Source: Lachnospiraceae bacterium UBA6998
GTDB taxonomy: Bacteria; Bacillota; Clostridia; Lachnospirales; Lachnospiraceae
Direction of reading: 5' to 3'
Assembly (NCBI GenBank): GCA_002448395.1
Contig: DJXS01000016.1
Coordinates: 1 to 22,891, forward strand
DNA length: 22,891 bases
In this document: positions 7,249-13,357 of the stretch, piece after piece
Position numbering within the stretch: position 1 is the first letter of the stretch
Layout: each line of letters begins with the position of its first letter
Notes under the pieces: generated by a model
What the model saw: the letters and a program-made list of their open reading frames with translations, nothing else
What the model was told of the DNA's origin: nothing
Database searches by the model: none
Made by a program: the position numbers and the translations under genes

Positions 7249-8864
7249 AAAACACGGATTCAAACTTCAGTGATATTCGCCGCATAGCGGCGTCGCTCAT
7301 TCCCCGGAACGCCAGAAGCAGCAGAAACCTGGCCCTCGATTTTTTGATCTGTAATGCCGTACTCATAGTCTGTACGCTCATCGGCATACTCTTTCGATGG
7401 TTCGGTTTCTCGGACGCGACGATCATCTCCGTCTATATCCTGGGAGTCCTGCTCTCCGCGGTTCTGGCCACGAGCTACATCACCAATTTCATTGTCTCCT
7501 TCGAGGCAATGATCGTGTTCAACTTCTTCTTCACTGAGCCGCTGTTCACGTTGCACGCTTACGATGCGGAGTACCCGGTCACATTTGTCGTAATGCTGAT
7601 CGTCTCCCTCATTGCAGGTACGACCGCGGCAAGGCTTAAAGCGAGCGCCGTACAGTCTGACCTGATGTACGCGCGCACAAAACTTCTGTCCGATACGGCG
7701 AGCCAGCTCCACAAGCTGAGCGATTACAACGAGATCCTCAGCACCACCGGCGGACAGCTCACTAAGCTCACAAATAAGCCGGTACATATGTATGACGGGA
7801 ACAGAGGCCCCGAGACATGTCTTCTCTTCTCTCCCGGAGAGGCCGCTCCCCAGGAGATCCCGACAGACAACAAGAGCCTGGCTGCTGTCAAATGGGTATT
7901 TTTAAAAAATGAACGGGCAGGAAGCGGCACTGCAATGTTTCCCTCAAGCCCGCTGCGCTTTCTTCCTATAAGCAGCAACGACCGCGTATATGCCGTGGTC
8001 GGATACGATCCGATGGAGGAACAGGCAGATCTTATGGACCCGTCCGGGCAGCCCGGGCAGTTTGACCATTCCCTGATCGTGTCCATCCTCGGCGAGTGCT
8101 CCATGGCCCTCGAAAAGGAGCGGATCCAGAGAGAAAAGGAAGAGACGGAGCTTCGACGCAGAAATGAGCGATTAAGGGCTGATCTTCTGCGCTCCATCTC
8201 CCACGATCTGCGCACGCCGCTGACTTCCATCTCCGGAAATGCCAGCAACCTCCTAAGTTCGGGCGAAAGCTTCGGGGAAGAGACGAGGCAGCAGCTCTAC
8301 ACGGATATTTACGACGATTCTGTCTGGCTGATCAGCCTGGTGGAAAACCTTCTGGCTGTCAGCCGCATCGAGGACGGCAGCATGAAGCTGCACCGCAAAC
8401 TCGAACTCCTCGACGACATCATCTCGGAAGCGCTGCTGCATATAGACAGAAGAGCCTCCCAGTATACGATCATCGCGGAGCCCTCTGAAGAGACGATCCT
8501 GATCGACGTGGACGGACGTCTGATCGTTCAGGTTCTCATCAACCTGATCAACAACGCGATCCAGTACACTCCTCCCGGCTCCACGATCCGGATCAGCAGC
8601 GTGAACATGGGTGACTGCGCCAAAGTTATCGTGGCCGATGACGGCCCGGGCATTCCGGATTCAGAGAAAGACAGCGTATTCACAATGTTTTACAGCGGGA
8701 GCAAAAAAGTGACGGATTCCAAGCGGAGTCTTGGCCTTGGGCTCGCCCTGTGCCGGTCCATCATCCGTGCCCACGGATGTGAGATCATGCTGGACGACAA
8801 CATCCCACACGGATGTGTATTTTCCTTTACCCTGCCCATGAAGGAGGTGACACTGCATGAATAA
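7236..8864 (+). CDS. kdpD: KdpD-like sensor histidine kinase lacking the N-terminal KdpD/USP region
   Basis: This 542-residue kinase corresponds to the C-terminal part of KdpD. Residues about 30-130 hold four transmembrane helices of DUF4118 type, followed by a GAF-like linker to about 300. Next come the phosphoacceptor box SISHDLRTPLTSISGNASNLL (His323) and an HATPase domain with LINLINNAIQYTPPG (N box), DDGPGIP (G1) and GLGLALCRSI (G2). Full-length E. coli KdpD is about 890 residues and has a cytoplasmic N-terminal KdpD domain and USP domain before the helices; both are absent. It overlaps ktrA by 13 bases and kdpE by eight, so translation is coupled. By family it should sense low K+ or osmotic stress and phosphorylate the regulator encoded next. 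The signals it can sense may be limited to the membrane and GAF parts. Confidence 0.87.
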   Translation: MFELKNTDSNFSDIRRIAASLIPRNARSSRNLALDFLICNAVLIVCTLIGILFRWFGFSDATIISVYILGVLLSAVLATSYITNFIVSFEAMIVFNFFFTEPLFTLHAYDAEYPVTFVVMLIVSLIAGTTAARLKASAVQSDLMYARTKLLSDTASQLHKLSDYNEILSTTGGQLTKLTNKPVHMYDGNRGPETCLLFSPGEAAPQEIPTDNKSLAAVKWVFLKNERAGSGTAMFPSSPLRFLPISSNDRVYAVVGYDPMEEQADLMDPSGQPGQFDHSLIVSILGECSMALEKERIQREKEETELRRRNERLRADLLRSISHDLRTPLTSISGNASNLLSSGESFGEETRQQLYTDIYDDSVWLISLVENLLAVSRIEDGSMKLHRKLELLDDIISEALLHIDRRASQYTIIAEPSEETILIDVDGRLIVQVLINLINNAIQYTPPGSTIRISSVNMGDCAKVIVADDGPGIPDSEKDSVFTMFYSGSKKVTDSKRSLGLGLALCRSIIRAHGCEIMLDDNIPHGCVFSFTLPMKEVTLHE

Positions 8865-9549
8865 ATTCGTGGTCCTCGTTGTGGAGGACGATAAGCTGAT
8901 CCTGAACCTGATGACCACAACACTCGGTATCCACAACTACAAATATCTCACCGCAGCTTCAGCTTCCGACGCACTCCTGCAGATCACATCCCACAATCCG
9001 GACGTCATCTTTCTGGACCTGGGACTGCCGGACATGGACGGCGTGGACCTGATCCGCAAAATCCGCACCTGGTCCGCAGTTCCCATCATCGTAATCAGCG
9101 CGCGAAGTGAGGACACTGACAAAATTGAGGCCCTGGACGCCGGCGCGGACGACTACCTGACCAAGCCTTTCTCCGTGGATGAACTCCTGGCGAGACTGCG
9201 TGTCACCCAGAGGCGCCTTGCCGCCTCCCAGGGAAACATGAACTCCCATATCTTCGAAAACGGAGACTTGAAAGTAGATTTTGCCGCGGGTACCGCCTAC
9301 ATGAACGGGGAAGAGCTGGCCCTTACTCCTATTGAGTACAAACTCTTATGCCTGTTCTGTAAAAATATCGGCAAGACGCTCACTCACACTTACCTCACCG
9401 ATGCCATCTGGGGCAATACTTTTGACAGCGATCTCGCTTCCCTCAGAGTTTTCATGGCATCCCTGAGGAAAAAAATAGAAAAAGACACCACACATCCTCA
9501 GTACATACAGACAAGAATCGGCGTCGGATACAGAATGAACAGGCTTTGA
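8857..9549 (+). CDS. kdpE: KdpE-like OmpR-family response regulator
   Basis: This 230-residue regulator has an N-terminal receiver domain with the acidic pocket E10-D11-D12, the phosphoacceptor Asp54 in FLDLGLPDMDG, and the KPF motif with its conserved lysine. A C-terminal winged-helix DNA-binding domain of OmpR type follows from about residue 130, ending TRIGVGYRMNRL. AAGGAGGTGA (8841-8850) precedes the start, inside the end of kdpD. It is the cognate partner of the KdpD-like kinase. With no kdpFABC genes in view, the most direct target is the ktrBA promoter of its own operon, where a tandem 11-bp repeat is found. Confidence 0.92.
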   Translation: MNKFVVLVVEDDKLILNLMTTTLGIHNYKYLTAASASDALLQITSHNPDVIFLDLGLPDMDGVDLIRKIRTWSAVPIIVISARSEDTDKIEALDAGADDYLTKPFSVDELLARLRVTQRRLAASQGNMNSHIFENGDLKVDFAAGTAYMNGEELALTPIEYKLLCLFCKNIGKTLTHTYLTDAIWGNTFDSDLASLRVFMASLRKKIEKDTTHPQYIQTRIGVGYRMNRL

Positions 9550-9594
9550 GCGGCTCTGCCGCCCAATGCATCACTGCCTTGTAAGGAGGTCTCT

Positions 9595-9669
9595 ATGCGC
9601 GATCTGTTTTTATTTATTTTTTTCATTCTTGATGCATCTGTTGTCGGCTTCATGCTGTGGAATATCTGA
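9595..9669 (+). CDS. 24-residue hydrophobic micro-protein
   Basis: The ORF starts at an ATG four bases after an ideal AAGGAGGT ribosome site (9583-9590) and encodes 24 residues: a short MRD start, then one transmembrane-length stretch beginning LFLFIFFILD and ending GFMLWNI. It sits between kdpE (45 bases upstream) and the NSS symporter gene (71 bases downstream). Single-helix partners are known for both neighbours' families: KdpF for Kdp pumps, and MetS-like small subunits for NSS transporters. I see no clear motif of either. A ribosome site this good before an ORF that is almost entirely hydrophobic is the main evidence that it is real. Confidence 0.55.
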   Translation: MRDLFLFIFFILDASVVGFMLWNI

Positions 9670-9684
9670 AAAATATGGATTTTA

Positions 9685-9746
9685 TTCCAAAACTGTTATA
9701 TGATTGAGAGACTGACTGTATTTTAAGGAGGCTAACAGTTTTGGAA
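9685..9746 (+). promoter_or_regulatory. 14-bp perfect inverted repeat masking the symporter start codon
   Basis: TTCCAAAACTGTTA (9685-9698) is the exact reverse complement of TAACAGTTTTGGAA (9733-9746). The right arm contains the TTG start codon (9741-9743), and the 34-base loop holds the ribosome site AAGGAGG (9725-9731). In RNA the start codon would be paired and the ribosome site confined in the loop, which points to translational control. It could instead be a wide protein-binding site. No T run follows, so it is not a terminator. Confidence 0.65.
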
Positions 9747-11108
9747 CAGAATAATCGTGGTTCATTTACGGGTAAGCTTGGATTTGTCCTTTCCGCTGCC
9801 GGCGCGTCCGTCGGTCTGGGCAATATCTGGAGATTTCCTTATCTGGCTGCTAAATATGGCGGCGGCGCTTTTCTACTTGTTTACATCATCCTTGCCCTCA
9901 CATTTGGCTACACGATGATCATCGCCGAGACGGCGATCGGACGCTCTTCGCAGAAAAGTCCTGTAGGCGCGTTCAAGTTTTTCAGCGATTCCCCCTGGGC
10001 AAAAGCAGGCGGCTGGATCAACGCGATCGTTCCGGTCCTGATCTGCCCCTACTATTCCGTCATCGGCGGCTGGGTATGCAAATATCTCTTTGCATTCCTT
10101 ACCACTGATATGAATGAAATTGCCACAGACACCTTCTTTACGGATTTCATCACAAACGGCGCTTCCGCTGAACTCTGGTTCTGCGTCTTCGTAGCCCTCA
10201 ACCTTGTGATCATCTATATGGGCGTGGAAAACGGCATTGAGCGTGTTTCCAAGTTCATGATGCCGATCCTTCTGGTACTGGCAATCGTCATAAGCGCCTA
10301 CTCGATCACCCGTCCCGGCGCGATGGCAGGCGTCTCCTACATGCTGATCCCTCATCTTGAGAACTTCTCCTGGATGACGGTGGTCTCAGCAATGGGCCAG
10401 ATGTTCTACTCGCTGTCCATCGCCATGGGTATCCTGATCACCTTCGGATCCTATATGAAGAAGAAAGTCAGCATTGAAGACTCCACCGTTCAGGTCGAGA
10501 TCTTTGACACGGGCGTCGCTATTTTGGCAGGCATGATGATCATCCCCGCTGTATTCGCGTTCTCGGGCGGTGACCCTGAGCAGCTGGGCGCAGGCCCCTC
10601 TCTCATGTTCATCACAATGCCCAAGATCTTCGCAAGCATGGGAATCGGCCGCATCATAGGCGTCCTGTTCTTCACACTGGTGCTGTTCGCGGCACTCACG
10701 AGCTCCATAGCGCTGACTGAAGCAGCTGTCTCCACTATCTGTGATGAGTTTAAATGGAGCCGCACAGTGTGCACTACTGCCATGGCCGTGGTCATGCTCG
10801 CTCTGGGAACGCTCTCCTGCCTCGGCTATGGACCGCTTTCCTTTATAACCATCATCGGAATGCCTTTCCTGGACTTCTTCGATTTCCTGACCAATTCCGT
10901 GATGATGCCCATTGCGGCCTTTGCGATCTGTGTGCTCGTCACCAAATGCATCGGGATTTCCCGCATCGAGCAGGAAGTGGAAATGGACGGACATCCTTTC
11001 CGCCGCAAGAAGGTCTTCAGTGTCGTGATCAGGTATATAGCGCCTGTATTCGTACTGATCATCCTGCTCAGTTCGATTGCGAATGCGTTTGGATTGATCT
11101 CGCTGTGA
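9741..11108 (+). CDS. NSS-family sodium-dependent symporter (LeuT/SNF fold)
   Basis: This 455-residue membrane protein belongs to the neurotransmitter:sodium symporter family. The first helix carries the diagnostic ASVGLGNIWRFPYLAAKYGGGAFL block (about residues 19-42), with the unwound substrate- and sodium-binding segment. About eleven further hydrophobic segments follow, which fits bacterial members of 440-510 residues. These carriers import amino acids or related compounds together with Na+. The substrate here is not readable from the sequence. Translation starts at TTG, nine bases after AAGGAGG. There is no good ATG alternative before the conserved first helix. The start lies within an inverted repeat. 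The gene ends at a strong terminator. Whether it belongs to the potassium operon transcript is unclear, since no terminator is seen between kdpE and it. Confidence 0.92.
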   Translation: MEQNNRGSFTGKLGFVLSAAGASVGLGNIWRFPYLAAKYGGGAFLLVYIILALTFGYTMIIAETAIGRSSQKSPVGAFKFFSDSPWAKAGGWINAIVPVLICPYYSVIGGWVCKYLFAFLTTDMNEIATDTFFTDFITNGASAELWFCVFVALNLVIIYMGVENGIERVSKFMMPILLVLAIVISAYSITRPGAMAGVSYMLIPHLENFSWMTVVSAMGQMFYSLSIAMGILITFGSYMKKKVSIEDSTVQVEIFDTGVAILAGMMIIPAVFAFSGGDPEQLGAGPSLMFITMPKIFASMGIGRIIGVLFFTLVLFAALTSSIALTEAAVSTICDEFKWSRTVCTTAMAVVMLALGTLSCLGYGPLSFITIIGMPFLDFFDFLTNSVMMPIAAFAICVLVTKCIGISRIEQEVEMDGHPFRRKKVFSVVIRYIAPVFVLIILLSSIANAFGLISL

Positions 11109-11128
11109 CATTAGCAAATTAGTTATAT

Positions 11129-11164
11129 AAGGGGCGTGCCGCCATTGGCGGCATGCCCCTTTTG
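11129..11164 (+). terminator. Terminator of the NSS symporter gene
   Basis: AGGGGCGTGCCGCC pairs with GGCGGCATGCCCCT (one G-T wobble) around a three-base loop and is followed by TTTT. Part of its sequence is repeated in inverted form at 11583-11600. Confidence 0.9.
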
Positions 11165-11600
11165 CTTGGCGCTCATTTGGGCGTTTTAATCTTGCTTTCC
11201 ATCGGATTCAGATGAAGTCATATTGGGATGGGGCTTGTTTTGGCGTTTTAAGGCTTACTCTCCATCGGATTCGACTAAAGGTCATATGTGGATGGAGCCT
11301 GTTTTGGCGTTTTAAAGCTTGCTCTCCACCGGATTCAGCTGAAGCCTGGATTGGGATGGAGAGTTTGTCATTTCAAACGCCATCCGATTTATATGCAGGC
11401 CCATATCGATGGAGAGTTTCTGCAAGACTGGCATTTCAAGCCCCATCGAATTTGGCGATAGACCGGAATGGATGTAGCGTTTATGCTAAACATGCATTTC
11501 GTGTCCCATTGGATTTGACGACAAGCCAAAATGGTTGGAAAACTTGTCCCAACAAGTCTGCCCAACCAGCCAATGTAACTTTAAAAGGGGCATGCCGCCA
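11146..11600. repeat. Pair of 18-bp inverted repeats bounding a non-coding block
   Basis: TGGCGGCATGCCCCTTTT at 11146-11163 and its exact reverse complement at 11583-11600 bound a 455-bp block. Each copy is half of a terminator hairpin, the left one for the plus-strand symporter gene and the right one for the minus-strand ABC gene. The identity may come from duplication of a terminator or from an element with inverted ends. No transposase or duplicated target site was identified. Confidence 0.75.
11175..11560. repeat. Degenerate tandem repeat array, about 63 bp per unit
   Basis: A core related to CCATCGGATTC recurs at 11199, 11262, 11326, 11380, 11443 and 11506, that is, at spacings of 63, 64, 54, 63 and 63 bases. 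Each unit also carries a GGATGGAG-like segment about 40 bases after the core. The first three units share GGCGTTTTAA before the core; the later three have CATTTCAA instead, so two sub-families are joined in one array. Because the period is a multiple of three, an open frame of 131 codons runs through it, but it has no convincing ribosome site and the peptide looks like translated repeat. I see no gene here. Confidence 0.75.
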
Positions 11601-11646
11601 AGCGTAGGTTTAAACCTTCACGCTTAATGCGTCATGCCCCTTTTTG
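11583..11646 (-). terminator. Terminator of the nadE-CydD-CydC operon
   Basis: The outer stem AAAAGGGGCATG (11583-11594) pairs with CATGCCCCTTTT (from 11632). An inner stem AAGCG...AGGTTTAAACCT...CGCTT forms an extended hairpin. Minus-strand reading ends in CCCCTTTT, directly after the stop codon of the CydC-like gene at 11663. The flanking A and T runs make it potentially bidirectional. Confidence 0.85.
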
Positions 11647-11662
11647 TGGCTCACAATTCATA

Positions 11663-13357
11663 TCACATCTGTATCTCCACATCCGCCACTCTCATAGTAG
11701 ACTTCCTGTGGGATACGAGCAGTACAGTTTTTCCCTTCGCCTCATCCCGAAGCGCCTTGAGAATGACCGCCTCATTGAGGCTGTCAAGGTTGCTGGTCGG
11801 CTCATCAAGCAGCATGAAGGGCGCGTCGTGCAGAAATGCTCTGGCAAGTCCGATCCGCTGGCGCTCTCCGCCTGACAGGGTATCGCCTAGCTCGCCGACA
11901 TCTGTTTCGTAGCCGTCGGGCAGCGTCATGATCCAGTCGTGCAGAGAAGCTTTGCGGCAGGCCGCTTCCACCTCCTCTTTCGTCGCATCAAGTTTCCCGA
12001 TCCGGATATTGCCCGCAATAGTATCCTTGAACATCTGCGTATCCTGAGTCATATAACTCTCCATGTCTCGCAGATTAGACGTGTTAATTTCGCTAAGATC
12101 AATATCCCTGTAAGCGGCAGCCTCAGAATCCTTTTGAATATCTACAATACCGATCCTGCCCTTATTGACAGTCCAGAACCGCATCAGGAGTTTGAGCAGC
12201 GTCGACTTGCCGCAGCCGCTCTCGCCAACGATTCCGATGATCTGATTCTCATGGATGCTCAGGGAGAAATTCTTCAGCACAGGGGTGCTGCCATAGCCGA
12301 ATGTGACTTTGCGGCACTCCGCGCCATGGAATCCGACTTCCGGCTTTCCTGTGATCTCCTCTGTCTCAGGCTCTTCGTCGAGGATCGCAAGGACGCGCGC
12401 ACCGGAGGCGACTGTGTTTTGCAAAGTCGTCCCGAGGCTCGCCAGCGCAGACACCGGGCCAAAAGAGGAAAGGAGCGCCATTACCGGGATCAGGAAGCCG
12501 TCAAATCCGACTTTTCCGGATGTGTACAGCCATCCGGCCGTAACTGCCATCAGCACGTCAAAAATCAGTATGAAGGTATTGGCAATCGCCAGGTTAAGGC
12601 CTGTCAGCCTGTTCAGTGAACCCTGGTGCCACAGAAGAGTCTTGGACTGCTTGTGCATAGCTGCCATACGGCTGCGGCTGCTGTCATACTGAATTGTCTC
12701 ATCGAGTCCGCGGATGTTCTCCAAAACGCAGGAGGCAAGGTCTGCGGAGTGCTTCCGCACTTTTTCTCCCATATTGCCGCTGACTGAGGAGATGATGAGG
12801 GGAACAGCGATGCCGACGCACATATAGGCTGCCAGCGCCAGAAGCCCCAGGCCAATATGGAATGTGCCGATGTATACGCACATGATCGTCGAGGTCACAA
12901 GTGCGATACATATCGGCGAGATCGTGTGCGCGTAGAAGACCTCCAGAAGTTCCACGTCTGAAGTGATCAGCGCCACAAGATCTCCCTTGTCTTTTCCCTC
13001 AAGTTTAGCCGGGCAGAGTCTTCTGAGCGCGCCGAATACTTTGTCACGAACTATCGCGAGCAAGGTAAAGGCAATGTAGTGATTGAGCCTCTGCTCAGCA
13101 AAGCGAAGTACAGCTCTCAGAAGGGCCAGGAGGGGCAGCAGGATCCAGATTGTCCTGATCGGGATCGCTACGTCCAGACCGAGCCCGCTGAGAATCGCAT
13201 ATCCTCCGAGGATCGGAATGAATTGAACCGCAAGGAAAGCCAGGGTTCCGGCCACCACTGCCAGGATCATATAGCTGGTCAGGGGTTTAACCATTCCGAG
13301 CATTCTAAAGAGGGTTACTATTTTCGAGGGGTTTCTTTTTTTAGGCTTCTTACTCAT
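11663..13357 (-). CDS. CydC-like ABC exporter, fused permease-ATPase
   Basis: This 564-residue half-transporter has a six-helix exporter-type membrane domain (about residues 25-320), then an ATPase with Walker A GESGCGKS (lysine near residue 384), signature LSGGERQRIGLARA and Walker B FMLLDEPTSNLD. The sequence around its second to fourth helices matches CydC-type subunits, which with CydD export cysteine or glutathione across the cell membrane. It starts eight bases inside the end of the CydD-like gene, with AGGAGGGGG eight or so bases before its ATG, so the two are made together and should form a heterodimer. No cydAB is visible, so a role in cytochrome bd assembly is not supported by context. 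A general thiol or peptide export function remains possible. Confidence 0.82.
   Translation of the reverse strand: MSKKPKKRNPSKIVTLFRMLGMVKPLTSYMILAVVAGTLAFLAVQFIPILGGYAILSGLGLDVAIPIRTIWILLPLLALLRAVLRFAEQRLNHYIAFTLLAIVRDKVFGALRRLCPAKLEGKDKGDLVALITSDVELLEVFYAHTISPICIALVTSTIMCVYIGTFHIGLGLLALAAYMCVGIAVPLIISSVSGNMGEKVRKHSADLASCVLENIRGLDETIQYDSSRSRMAAMHKQSKTLLWHQGSLNRLTGLNLAIANTFILIFDVLMAVTAGWLYTSGKVGFDGFLIPVMALLSSFGPVSALASLGTTLQNTVASGARVLAILDEEPETEEITGKPEVGFHGAECRKVTFGYGSTPVLKNFSLSIHENQIIGIVGESGCGKSTLLKLLMRFWTVNKGRIGIVDIQKDSEAAAYRDIDLSEINTSNLRDMESYMTQDTQMFKDTIAGNIRIGKLDATKEEVEAACRKASLHDWIMTLPDGYETDVGELGDTLSGGERQRIGLARAFLHDAPFMLLDEPTSNLDSLNEAVILKALRDEAKGKTVLLVSHRKSTMRVADVEIQM

Noticed and set aside
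9550..9566. GCGGC/GCCGC hairpin after kdpE as a terminator
   Set aside because: The stem is five base pairs and no T run follows, so read-through into the micro-ORF and symporter gene cannot be excluded.
11175..11560. Possible CRISPR array
   Set aside because: The units are about 63 bp and degenerate throughout, with no short constant repeat separated by unrelated spacers, and no cas genes are near.
11146..11600. Insertion sequence with 18-bp terminal inverted repeats
   Set aside because: No transposase frame lies inside, no target-site duplication was seen, and both arms are explained as terminator stems. Kept only as a repeat observation.
11212..11607. 131-codon open frame through the repeat array on the plus strand
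   Set aside because: It follows from a repeat period divisible by three. No ribosome site precedes it, the peptide is a chain of degenerate repeats rich in Trp, Cys and Pro, and it runs into a terminator stem.
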